From Candidatus Endomicrobium neocapritermitis (GTDB lineage Bacteria; Elusimicrobiota; Endomicrobiia; Endomicrobiales; Endomicrobiaceae), in assembly GCA_009778325.1 (NCBI GenBank), contig WRJZ01000052.1:1-64000 (forward strand): 64,000 nucleotides of DNA, written 5' to 3'. Positions 1 through 7,483 of the stretch are shown piece by piece; position 1 is the first letter of the stretch, and every line of letters starts with the position of its first letter. The notes below the pieces were generated by a model. That model was not told the origin of the DNA. It searched no databases and saw only the letters and a list, made by a program, of their open reading frames with translations. A program made the position numbers and the translations under genes.

Positions 1-140
1 TAAATCCTCTCTTTTGTCATTGCGAGAAAGGACAAAGTCCTGACGTGGCAATCCGGCAGGTCTTAAATCCTCTCTTTTGTCATTGCGAGGAAGGACAAAG
101 TCCTGACGTGGCAATCCGGCAGGTTTTAAATCCTCTCTTT
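1..140. repeat. 63-bp tandem repeat, about 2.3 copies
   Basis: A unit beginning taaatcctctcttttgtcat starts at 1, 64 and 127, an exact 63-bp period. The first two copies differ at only a few bases. The third copy breaks off after tttgtcat, where the palindromic element at 141 takes over. The unit contains the tcattgcgag...ggcaatccgg type of sequence seen as dispersed repeats in many bacterial genomes. No gene is visible here, and the array may continue upstream of the window. Confidence 0.9.
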
Positions 141-252
141 TGTCATCCCCGAAATTTGTAATCGGGGATCCATGTTGGTATTTAAAGGCATAAGGTAAAA
201 AATAAATTATTAGTAAAAATGGATTCCCGATAAAGACATTCGGGAATGACAC
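141..252. repeat. Palindromic dispersed element (family 2, intergenic copy)
   Basis: The element begins tgtcatccccgaa and ends ttcgggaatgaca, which are inverted copies with one mismatch. A second inner inverted pair is atcggggatccat near 163 and atggattcccgat near 221. The two nested arms enclose an AT-rich middle. The same ends and inner arms recur in frame inside the giant protein at 12100-12182, with a shorter middle. It lies directly upstream of cinA and may form a long hairpin in the transcript. Confidence 0.85.
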
Positions 253-277
253 TGTGAGAGGCTTCCTTAACAAAAAA

Positions 278-1615
278 ATGAAAATAGAACTTATATGTAC
301 GGGCAGTGAGCTTTTGACCGGAAAGGTTAATACCGATGCGGTTTATATCGGTTCCAAGCTGCAGGAACTCGGGCTTAACTTGTCGTGTATTACAAGCATC
401 GGAGACAGAAAAGATGAGCTTAGCTGCGAATTTAAAAGAGCGTTTGAAAGAAGCAGCGTTATTTTAGTTACCGGCGGGCTTGGGCCTACTTTTGACGATA
501 TAACGGTAGAAACGGCCGCAGAATGTCTCGGGCTTGAAATTTACAATGACGAGAAGGTTTTGAGTTCAATAAAAGAGCGTTTCGCGAAACGCGGCATTAC
601 CGAAATTCCAAAAAATAACGAAAGACAGGCGAATATAATTAAGGGAGCGAAAGTGCTTGAAAACCGTTTCGGCACGGCTCCTGGGCAGATGATTCACTTT
701 GAATATAAAGACAGCGACAGAAAAATAAGAAAAACTTTGTTTTTGTTTCCCGGCCCTCCCAGAGAGATGCAGCCTATGTTTGATGAAAACGCCGGACCTT
801 TTTTCAGAAGTTATCATTCCGGAATCAGAAAAAATCAATCTTTAAGAATATTCGGAGGCGCCGAATCCGTCATTGAAGCAATGATAAGACCTGTTATGGA
901 CGCCGCGGGCTTTGGAGAAAACAGAGCCGTTGAGTTCGGCATACTTGCAACCGACAGTATAATAACCGTAAAGTATTCGGTGTCCGGCAGTGACGAAATG
1001 CTGGTTGACGATATTTGCGGAAATTTAAAGTTTGAACTTGAAAAAGTTTTAGGCGACAGCGTTTTCGGATACGGAGACGACGAACTTTCCGACGTCGTAG
1101 GCAGGCTTTTAGCCGCAAATAAGAAAACCGTTACTTTCGCGGAATCATGTACCGGCGGACTTATAGCGGAGAAGATTACGGACATTGCCGGCAGTTCTGT
1201 ATACTTTAAAAGTTCCGTAGTGACTTATTCGGACGAGTCAAAAATAAAGTACCTTGGCGTTAAAGAAGAAACATTGCAAAATTTCGGCGCGGTAAGCGAA
1301 GAAACGGCAAAAGAGATGGCTGAAGGGGCAAGAAACGCGGCAGGATGCGATTATGCGGTTTCGGTAACAGGAATAGCCGGTCCGGGCGGAGGCTCAAAAG
1401 ATAAACCTGTAGGACTTGTCTATATCGGCATTGCGTCCGGAAAAGAAATGCAGGCTTTTAAATATATTTTTCCCGGAAGCAGAAAAGACGTAAGAAACAG
1501 AGCCGCCAATACGGCTTTGGATTTGCTGCGCAGAAAAATTTTAAACGACTCCGCGAAAAGGCAATTACGAATTACGAATTACAAATTACGAATCAAAGAC
1601 AAAACAAAAAAATAA
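278..1615 (+). CDS. cinA: CinA-like protein: MoCF domain plus nicotinamide-nucleotide amidase
   Basis: Cytoplasmic CinA family protein of 445 aa. The N-terminal half is a molybdopterin-binding-like (MoCF) domain, with the TGSELL motif near the start and a GGLGPTFDD motif. The C-terminal part is the CinA/PncC amidase domain, with TFAESCTGG and SVTGIAGPGGG. In the family this domain deamidates nicotinamide mononucleotide in NAD salvage. I prefer the ATG at 278 over the in-frame GTG at 254, because family members start directly before the IELICTGSELL-type strand. The last ~18 residues (QLRITNYKLRIK...) are not family sequence. They are encoded by the left arm of the heptad repeat at 1559-1672, and the stop codon lies in the repeat. 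Confidence 0.95.
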   Translation: MKIELICTGSELLTGKVNTDAVYIGSKLQELGLNLSCITSIGDRKDELSCEFKRAFERSSVILVTGGLGPTFDDITVETAAECLGLEIYNDEKVLSSIKERFAKRGITEIPKNNERQANIIKGAKVLENRFGTAPGQMIHFEYKDSDRKIRKTLFLFPGPPREMQPMFDENAGPFFRSYHSGIRKNQSLRIFGGAESVIEAMIRPVMDAAGFGENRAVEFGILATDSIITVKYSVSGSDEMLVDDICGNLKFELEKVLGDSVFGYGDDELSDVVGRLLAANKKTVTFAESCTGGLIAEKITDIAGSSVYFKSSVVTYSDESKIKYLGVKEETLQNFGAVSEETAKEMAEGARNAAGCDYAVSVTGIAGPGGGSKDKPVGLVYIGIASGKEMQAFKYIFPGSRKDVRNRAANTALDLLRRKILNDSAKRQLRITNYKLRIKDKTKK

Positions 1616-1672
1616 TTGTCTTTGTCGTTCGCTGTTGATTCGTAATTTGTAATTAGTAATTCGTAATTGTAG
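1559..1672. repeat. Heptad inverted-repeat element, word attacga; overlaps cinA 3' end
   Basis: The left arm (1561-1593) is built from degenerate attacga heptads. The right arm (1638-1671) is its inverted copy (gattcgtaatttgtaatt...). The loop carries the recurrent linker caaagacaaaac. The left arm is translated as the tail of CinA. The RNA could fold into a long hairpin just after the stop codon. Confidence 0.9.
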
Positions 1673-1783
1673 TTAAAAGGTTGCCTAGAGAGGAAATAAT
1701 ATATAAAATAAGTGACATGCTTGTTAAGAATGACAAAACAGTGGCGAAAGAAAAAATATAAAGGTAAAGGGGTCGTAATTGTA

Positions 1784-2641
1784 ATGAAGAAGCTGTTGAG
1801 TTTGGCGTTTATGGTTTTATTAGCCTGTACTTTTTCGTTTGCGCAAGATGAAAGTGGTTCAAAAGACGAGCCGGTTAAGGTTCAGACAGAACAGGCAGAG
1901 CAGAGCGAACAGCAGGCAGTTTCGCAGGCTCCCGTGTGGAGAACGTCAGGGATTTTGAGCTGGGCATACAATCAGAGCGCAGTGAGCAAAAATTGGACCG
2001 GCAGCGAAAGATTTTCAAGAGCATGGCAGATGATATTATTTTTAAGCTTGGAACGCGATTCTGAAAGATCAAACTGGCTTACGACATTTAGAGACGGCTT
2101 CGGCAAAAGCGATACGGAAGCAACTTCGGACGTAAGCCTGGACTACCTTGAGTTCAGCACGGTATATATTTATAGAATATACAGATTTTTGCAGCCTTAT
2201 GCTTCTTTGTTTATACAGACGCAGAATGATAAATTCTGGGATCCGGTAACTTACATAGAATCTGCCGGTTTAAGTTTTACAATGTTTGAAAATGAAATAA
2301 ACACTCTCAGGCTGAGGGCGGGCGGTGCTTTGAGACAAATTCATGATTCGGTAAGAGGCAATGAACAAGACGCCGGCGCCGAAGGAGTTTTAAATTATAG
2401 TCTGCTTTTTCATAAAGACGCTAAATTTGTTTCGGAAGCAAGAGTTTTCGAGTCATTTGATTACGGGCAAGATTTCAGATGGGATAATAAGCTGTTTTTG
2501 AAAACAGGTCCGTGGTTTACTACGGAGTTCGGTTACAGAGTATTTTTTGAAAAAGCCAGAATCGCGGCGCACAGCTGGCCGAATGATATTGAAACGATGC
2601 TGTATGTCGCTCTAGGACTGTCATTTAATATGTTTCAGTAA
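1784..2641 (+). CDS. Exported DUF3078-like outer-membrane barrel protein
   Basis: 285-aa protein with a clear Sec signal peptide (MKKLLSLAFMVLLACTFSFA) and a Gln/Glu-rich linker. A Trp/Tyr-rich domain with alternating polar and hydrophobic strands follows. The NWTGSERFSRAW segment and the overall pattern resemble DUF3078, a presumed outer-membrane beta-barrel, but I make that match by eye only. I chose the ATG at 1784, not the longer frame from 1712, because it gives a proper signal peptide and has aaggggt upstream. The function is unknown. It probably sits in the outer membrane. Confidence 0.7.
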   Translation: MKKLLSLAFMVLLACTFSFAQDESGSKDEPVKVQTEQAEQSEQQAVSQAPVWRTSGILSWAYNQSAVSKNWTGSERFSRAWQMILFLSLERDSERSNWLTTFRDGFGKSDTEATSDVSLDYLEFSTVYIYRIYRFLQPYASLFIQTQNDKFWDPVTYIESAGLSFTMFENEINTLRLRAGGALRQIHDSVRGNEQDAGAEGVLNYSLLFHKDAKFVSEARVFESFDYGQDFRWDNKLFLKTGPWFTTEFGYRVFFEKARIAAHSWPNDIETMLYVALGLSFNMFQ

Positions 2642-2658
2642 TAACACGGGATATTTAA

Positions 2659-3099
2659 ATGCTGAAAGAATATTCTTACGGCGCCGTAATATATAAAATC
2701 GACAATAATGAACTGTTGTTTCTTTTGATAAAATCAAAAAGAAGCGGACGATGGGGTTTCCCGAAAGGGCATATTGAAAAAGGCGAAACCGGCATTGAGG
2801 CCGCTAAAAGAGAGATTTTCGAAGAAACCGGCATAAAAAACATCAAGTTTATTGACGGCTTTAGAGAAGAAGACGTATATATAATTGACGGGACGCAGCC
2901 GGAAACCAAAGGAAGCTCCGCGGAAAAGCATTCGATTTACTTTTTAGCCGAAGCTTTATCAGAACCTGAAAATTACGATAAAAAAGAAATATCGGATTTA
3001 AGATGGGTAAATTTTGAAGATATGCAAAAACTTCTTTATTTTTTAAACCAGAAAAAAACGGCTAAACAAGCTTATGAAAAAATAAAAGAACTGCTCTGA
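2659..3099 (+). CDS. Nudix hydrolase
   Basis: 146-aa cytoplasmic Nudix protein. Residues 37-59 match the Nudix box GX5EX7REUXEEXGU (GHIEKGE...REIFEETGI) that binds Mg2+ and cleaves nucleoside diphosphates linked to another moiety. The short length and the N-terminal YGAVIYK segment resemble the bis(5'-nucleosyl)-tetraphosphatase (Ap4A) type, but the substrate cannot be fixed from sequence. It begins 17 bases after the barrel gene and is followed 31 bases later by a Bax1-I gene, so it may be cotranscribed with them. Confidence 0.92.
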   Translation: MLKEYSYGAVIYKIDNNELLFLLIKSKRSGRWGFPKGHIEKGETGIEAAKREIFEETGIKNIKFIDGFREEDVYIIDGTQPETKGSSAEKHSIYFLAEALSEPENYDKKEISDLRWVNFEDMQKLLYFLNQKKTAKQAYEKIKELL

Positions 3100-3130
3100 T
3101 TTATACGGACAGTTTATACGGAGGAAAAAA

Positions 3131-3844
3131 ATGGCAAATCCGCTTTTAAGAGATGATGTTTTCAGAAGTCAGGGAACAACGGAGGTAATGACGGTTTCGG
3201 GAGCAATTAACAAAAGTATAATTTTATGGCTGCTGCTCGCAGTGAGCGCGGTTTTGTCGTGGATGAACTCTCATGTAACAGGCCATCTTATATGGCCTTT
3301 ATTAATAGCGGGTTTTGTTTTGGCGATGATTATAATATTTAAAAAGACATCCGCGCCGTTTTTATCTCCGCTTTATGCAATAGTCGAAGGCTTGTTTTTG
3401 GGAGCTTTTTCTTTTATCTTTGAAAAAATGTATCCCGGCATAGTCATGAACGCAATTTTTCTGACAATTGCCGTATTGTTCTGCATGCTTGCCGCTTATA
3501 AAACCGGTTTGCTGAAAGCTACTCCCAGATTTAAGAAAGTGGTAATTCTTGCCACCTCAGCAATACTTTTTGTGTATATCATACATATATTAATGATGGT
3601 TTTTACCGGATCAGGAATGTATTTTCTTACTATTAACGATTCTTCATGGCTCGGAATAGGAGTAAGTTTGTTTGTTGTTACGATAGCGGCTTTCAATCTT
3701 GTTATAGATTTTGATTTGATTGAAAACGGCGCGAGGCAAGGAGCTCCTAAGTACATGGAATGGTTCGGCGCTTTTGCCCTTATGGTAACGCTTATATGGC
3801 TTTACGTTGAAATGCTCAGGCTTCTTGCGAGATTGAGAAACTGA
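3131..3844 (+). CDS. Bax inhibitor-1/YccA family membrane protein
   Basis: 237-aa integral membrane protein with about seven hydrophobic segments after a short soluble N-terminus (MANPLLRDDVF). The charged end of helix 6 (NLVIDFDLIENGARQGAPKYMEW) fits the UPF0005/Bax1-I family. Members are pH-sensitive calcium leak channels such as YetJ, or proteins of unknown role such as YccA. A strong ribosome site (ggagg at 3120) precedes the ATG. The stop overlaps the start of engB by one base, which implies translational coupling. Confidence 0.9.
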   Translation: MANPLLRDDVFRSQGTTEVMTVSGAINKSIILWLLLAVSAVLSWMNSHVTGHLIWPLLIAGFVLAMIIIFKKTSAPFLSPLYAIVEGLFLGAFSFIFEKMYPGIVMNAIFLTIAVLFCMLAAYKTGLLKATPRFKKVVILATSAILFVYIIHILMMVFTGSGMYFLTINDSSWLGIGVSLFVVTIAAFNLVIDFDLIENGARQGAPKYMEWFGAFALMVTLIWLYVEMLRLLARLRN

Positions 3845-4422
3845 TGCTTGAAAAAACGGTTTTTTTCAGAGCTACAACTGAGGCCCAAACGCTTCCGAAA
3901 AATATTTCCGAAGTTATTTTCTGCGGACGTTCCAACGTGGGAAAAAGCAGCGCGATAAACGCGCTTTGTTCGCAAAAAAATCTTGCGCGCACATCCAAAA
4001 CGCCGGGAAGAACCAGAACGATAAACGTTTACGGCGTTTCAATGGGACGGTGGATTGTTGATTTGCCCGGCTACGGTTTTGCCAGAGTCAGCCCGAAAGA
4101 AAAAGAATTGTGGCGGAAAATGATAGAAAGCTGCATAGCCGAAAGAAAATCAAAAAAGACCGTTTACATAATTGTTGACGCTTTTGTCGGACCTACCGAT
4201 TTGGACTATGATATGGCGTATTGGCTGAAGGAACACTCCGTTCCTTTTAAAATAGCGGCAAATAAGTGCGATAAAATTCCTCAGGTTAATATGCCTGAAG
4301 TTGAAAATAAAATAGCCGAGTATTTTGAAACGGACGTAAAAAATGTTTTTGCAATAAGCGCCAGAGACAAAGACGGAATTGACAGATTGAGAGCTGACAT
4401 AGAAAAGTTTTTAAAACAGTGA
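3844..4422 (+). CDS. engB: Ribosome biogenesis GTPase EngB/YsxC
   Basis: 192-aa TRAFAC-class GTPase needed for large ribosomal subunit assembly. All G motifs are visible: G1 GRSNVGKSS, the TPGRT switch I region, G3 DLPGYG, G4 NKCD and G5 ISA near the end. The N-terminus before the G domain is short, as usual for YsxC. Its ATG shares a base with the stop of the Bax1-I gene. Confidence 0.97.
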   Translation: MLEKTVFFRATTEAQTLPKNISEVIFCGRSNVGKSSAINALCSQKNLARTSKTPGRTRTINVYGVSMGRWIVDLPGYGFARVSPKEKELWRKMIESCIAERKSKKTVYIIVDAFVGPTDLDYDMAYWLKEHSVPFKIAANKCDKIPQVNMPEVENKIAEYFETDVKNVFAISARDKDGIDRLRADIEKFLKQ

Positions 4423-4429
4423 AAGACAA

Positions 4430-4578
4430 ATAACAATGAACAATATATGAGTTTCGCAAAAGCGAAACCGGATTAACAGATTTTTGCCCCCAATTACGAA
4501 TTTCGAGAATAAACTCCGCAAAAATACAATAATTGTTAACTGTTAATTATAAATTGTTAATTGTAATTAAAAAAAGGG
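4430..4578. repeat. Heptad inverted-repeat element, word aattgtt, with core hairpin
   Basis: Outer arms are made of aacaatg/aacaata words (left, from 4430) and aattgtt/aattata words (right, 4529-4570). The core has hairpin GTTTCGCAAAAGCGAAAC at 4451-4468. A second hairpin, tttttgc...gcaaaaa, has its loop enlarged by an insertion containing caattacgaattt. It lies between engB and the next signal-peptide gene. Confidence 0.85.
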
Positions 4579-4587
4579 GGATGTAAA

Positions 4588-5055
4588 ATGAAAAAAGTAT
4601 TGCTTGCAGTTTGTGCCGTAGTATTGTTTGCGGGAGCTTCTTTTGCGGCTACGCCCATTAAGCTTTCGCTGTGGGACAGAATTTCTCTTCCTCAGGATGA
4701 CGCTGTTCACGGTTTAGAACTCGGTATAGGTTCTTACACGCCTGAATTAAGAGGAGTGGCATGGAATTTTATTTTTACGAAAACCGATGACGCTGTCGGC
4801 TGGCAGGCCGGATTAGTAACGCTTTCAAAAGATGTTGTCGGTCTTCAGTCGGGTTTGGTAAATCTTAACCAAGGGAACGTCAAAGGCGTGCAGTGGGGAT
4901 TCGTAAATCAGGCTAAATCAGTAAACGGTTTGCAGCTCGGTTTTGTCAATATTGCGGATTCGGGATCTGATTTTGCTTTGCAGATAGGGCTTGTAAACTT
5001 CCTTGGAGATTCATCGATTTATAAAGTGTTTCCTTTTATAAATCTTAAACTGTAA
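4588..5055 (+). CDS. Exported LA_2272-like surface repeat protein
   Basis: 155-aa protein with a signal peptide (residues 1-20, ending SFA). The mature part carries at least four short repeats of the type VxGxQxGxVNxxxx (VGWQAGLVTLS, VVGLQSGLVNLN, VKGVQWGFVNQ, VNGLQLGFVNI). This pattern matches the LA_2272 family of surface repeat proteins first noted in Leptospira and probably forms a regular beta structure at the cell surface. The start is supported by aaaaggggg ahead of the ATG. The function is unknown. Confidence 0.8.
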   Translation: MKKVLLAVCAVVLFAGASFAATPIKLSLWDRISLPQDDAVHGLELGIGSYTPELRGVAWNFIFTKTDDAVGWQAGLVTLSKDVVGLQSGLVNLNQGNVKGVQWGFVNQAKSVNGLQLGFVNIADSGSDFALQIGLVNFLGDSSIYKVFPFINLKL

Positions 5056-5068
5056 TTCTCTTTTTTCA

Positions 5069-5551
5069 ATGAAAGTTTTAGCGACTATTGTAATCGGTTT
5101 TATAGCCGGTCTTGCAATCTCCGGAGTTTTGGGAGATATTATAGTCGCGGTAAATAATTCCGCCGGCAGAATATCATCGGCTTGGACAATATCCAGAGCC
5201 GAAAAATTCGCAGCCGGCGGAAATTTTGCGCAAGCCGCGGCAGAATACGAAAAAGCGTTAAAAAAAATAAAGCCTGAAAATAAAAAGCTTATCGCTAAAG
5301 TAAAGAATAACATGGCTTTGAGCATTTTTGCGGAGGCGGATAAAGAAGGAAACGCGGAAAGAATAAGAGAATCGCTTGAAATGTTTTCAGAGTCGCTTGC
5401 TTTGCACAAAGAATTGAACGACTCTGAAAGCATTAAGCAGGTTGAAACAAATATTGAAGAAGCCATAAAACGGCAGAAGCTCGGAAGTTTGGCAGCTCAG
5501 CAGCTCGGCAACGGCAAAGACAAAACGACCAGAGCTTCTCCGAACTTCTGA
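5069..5551 (+). CDS. Membrane-anchored TPR-like protein with repeat-derived tail
   Basis: 160-aa protein. Residues 1-28 form an uncleaved-looking hydrophobic anchor (MKVLATIVIGFIAGLAISGV). Residues 42-130 form two or three TPR-like helix pairs (FAQAAAEYEKALK, RIRESLEMFSESLALHKEL). The last ~28 residues starting KRQKLGSLAAQ are encoded by the left arm of the repeat element at 5470-5577 and are unlikely to be ancestral. There is no good ribosome site; it follows the previous gene by 13 bases. No specific role can be assigned. Confidence 0.75.
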   Translation: MKVLATIVIGFIAGLAISGVLGDIIVAVNNSAGRISSAWTISRAEKFAAGGNFAQAAAEYEKALKKIKPENKKLIAKVKNNMALSIFAEADKEGNAERIRESLEMFSESLALHKELNDSESIKQVETNIEEAIKRQKLGSLAAQQLGNGKDKTTRASPNF

Positions 5552-5577
5552 GCTGCCGGGCTTCTAAGCTTCTCAAT
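5470..5577. repeat. Inverted-repeat element, word gaagctcg; left arm coding
   Basis: The left arm (5472-5509) has gcagaagctcggaagtttgg words, and the linker is aacggcaaagacaaaac. The right arm (5536-5576) is the inverted copy (cttctccgaacttctgagct...). The left arm and part of the loop are translated in the upstream TPR gene, and the stop lies at the beginning of the right arm. Confidence 0.88.
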
Positions 5578-5600
5578 CATTGGCGTCAACGGAGAAATAA

Positions 5601-6482
5601 ATGTTTTTAGACTATGAAGGTACGGTAATAAGGCCTCCGAGCGAGGCTGACAGTTTAATTCTTCAAATTACGTTAGGATGTTCCGACAATTCGTGCGTTT
5701 TTTGCCCGGCCTATAAAGACAAACCGTTTAAAATCAAGCCTTTGGAAACAATATTTAAAGAAATTGATTTTGCGTCAAAAGAGTACCCAGAAGTAAGAAA
5801 AATATTTCTTGCCGACGGCGACGCTTTGATTATGCCGCAAAATCAGCTTATCGCGGTTTTTGACGGGATAATCGAAAAGTTTAAAGAAGTCAGGCGCATA
5901 TCTCTTTACGCTTCAAATAAAAGCGCCGCTGTTAAAAGCGCCGAAGAGCTTAAGGAGCTGAAAAAAAGAAAGATGTCGCTTGTGTATATAGGATTTGAAA
6001 CCGGCGATCCTCTTGTGTATAAAATGATTTCAAAATACGGTTCTCCCGAAGATAATATAAAATCGGTTAATAAATTCAGGGAAGCCGGCATTAAATCCAA
6101 TGTAACCGTGATTTTAGGATTGGGCGGCAGGAAGCATTCATACACCCACGCGGTAAATACTGCAAAAATACTTAATGATTCAAAGCCCGAGCAAATAGCG
6201 GCGCTTACGCTTATGGTCGCTAAAAACACGCCTCTTTTTGACATGATGGAAAGCGGAGAGTTTGAACCTCTGGATGATTTTGAATCTTTGGAAGAATTGA
6301 AAACTATTATTGAAAATCTTGAAGATTTTCCGTGCCTGTTTTTTTCGAATCATGCGTCCAACTATGTTCCGATTGAGGCTAGGCTGCCCAAAGATAAAGA
6401 AAAAATTTTAAAGCTTTTAAAAGATGTTCTCAAAAGAAAAGACAAAACGGATTTAAAACCTGATTTTTTGAGGGGATTGTAA
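5601..6482 (+). CDS. Radical SAM protein (CX4CX2C type)
   Basis: 293-aa radical SAM enzyme. The cluster-binding cysteines are C27, C32 and C35 in GCSDNSCVFC, a CX4CX2C spacing seen in a subgroup of small radical SAM proteins rather than the classical CX3CX2C. The rest has the expected partial TIM-barrel features (IFLADGDALIMP, YIGFETGDPLVYKMI, VILGLGG). No extra cluster or B12 domain is apparent, and the substrate is unknown. The ATG is preceded by ggag. Confidence 0.9.
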   Translation: MFLDYEGTVIRPPSEADSLILQITLGCSDNSCVFCPAYKDKPFKIKPLETIFKEIDFASKEYPEVRKIFLADGDALIMPQNQLIAVFDGIIEKFKEVRRISLYASNKSAAVKSAEELKELKKRKMSLVYIGFETGDPLVYKMISKYGSPEDNIKSVNKFREAGIKSNVTVILGLGGRKHSYTHAVNTAKILNDSKPEQIAALTLMVAKNTPLFDMMESGEFEPLDDFESLEELKTIIENLEDFPCLFFSNHASNYVPIEARLPKDKEKILKLLKDVLKRKDKTDLKPDFLRGL

Positions 6483-6483
6483 A

Positions 6484-6584
6484 AACGGCGGAAGCTGAGA
6501 AGTTGGGAAGATTGGAAGTTGGGCAGAGACTAAAACGGCCACAGCTTATCTCAGCTTCTCAACTTCCCAGCTCTCTCAGCTTCT
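6484..6584. repeat. Inverted-repeat element, word gaagttgg
   Basis: Left arm: gaagctgagaagttgggaag and following words (6489-6523). Right arm: the inverted copy (tctcagcttctcaacttccc, 6552-6583). It lacks the core hairpin pair. It fills the gap between the radical SAM gene and xthA. Confidence 0.88.
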
Positions 6585-6599
6585 AAAAAAGGAATATCG

Positions 6600-7358
6600 G
6601 TGAAAATAGTGTCATGGAACGTTAACGGGATAAGAGCCGTTTATAAGAAAAATTTTCTTGGATGGTTTAAAAACGAAGATGCGGACATAGTTTGCGTTCA
6701 GGAAACAAAAGCCGTAAAAGAACAGTTTCCGAAAGAGCTTGCCGAAGCTTCGGAATATCATTTTTACTGTTCTTCGGCTCAAAAGAAAGGTTACAGCGGC
6801 GTTGCCGTATGGTCAAAAATAAAACCTCTTTCGGTAAGCGCAGGCATAGAAAATGAAAAATTTGACGGTGAAGGCCGCGTTTTGAAACTTGAGTTTGAAA
6901 AATTCGTATTATTTAATATTTATTTTCCCAACGGCGGCGCGTCTGAAGAAAGGCTGGAATATAAATTAGAGTTTTATGATTATTTTATTGAATATTTAAA
7001 AAAGTATCAGAAAAAAACAGTGATTATATGCGGCGATTTTAATACGGCCCATCATCCGATAGATTTGGCAAGACCCAAGCAGAATGAAGGCGTATCCGGA
7101 TTTATGCCGGCTGAAAGGGAAAGGCTGGACGAACTTGAGAAAATCGGGTTTAAAGATTCTTTCAGGCATTTTAACAAAGAGCCAGGCAATTACACTTGGT
7201 GGGATTATAAAACGGCAGCGCGTTCCAGAAACACAGGCTGGAGGATAGATTATTTTTATGTTTCGCAAGACGCTGTTAAATATTTAAAATCCGCGGATAT
7301 CCATAATTCTGTGCATGGTTCGGACCACTGTCCGGTTAGTATTACAATTAACAATTAA
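6600..7358 (+). CDS. xthA: Exodeoxyribonuclease III (AP endonuclease)
   Basis: 252-aa exonuclease III/ExoA family enzyme for base excision repair; it cuts abasic sites and has 3' exonuclease activity. Family motifs are present: VSWNVNGIRA at the start, CVQETK (metal-binding Glu), CGDFNTAH, a WWDY segment, WRIDYF and the final GSDHCPV with catalytic Asp and His. A GTG start at 6600 is used, with aagga upstream. The last few residues (ITINN) run into the attaac words of the next repeat element, so the extreme C-terminus may have been rewritten by it. Confidence 0.96.
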   Translation: MKIVSWNVNGIRAVYKKNFLGWFKNEDADIVCVQETKAVKEQFPKELAEASEYHFYCSSAQKKGYSGVAVWSKIKPLSVSAGIENEKFDGEGRVLKLEFEKFVLFNIYFPNGGASEERLEYKLEFYDYFIEYLKKYQKKTVIICGDFNTAHHPIDLARPKQNEGVSGFMPAERERLDELEKIGFKDSFRHFNKEPGNYTWWDYKTAARSRNTGWRIDYFYVSQDAVKYLKSADIHNSVHGSDHCPVSITINN

Positions 7359-7472
7359 CAAATAATAATGAATAATGTCTGAGTTTCGCAAAAGCGAAAC
7401 CTAATTAATAGATTTTTGCGAAGCAAAAATACAATAATTGTTAATTATTAATTATTCATTGTTAATTATTTT
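7342..7472. repeat. Heptad inverted-repeat element, word aattatt, with paired core hairpins
   Basis: The left arm of aattaac/aataatg words starts inside the xthA 3' end. The right arm (7434-7470) is aattgttaattattaattat. The core has two perfect hairpins: GTTTCGCAAAAGCGAAAC at 7383-7400 and TTTTTGCGAAGCAAAAA at 7413-7429, followed by acaata. This is a clean example of the two-hairpin core. Confidence 0.9.
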
Positions 7473-7483
7473 CGGGGGATTTT

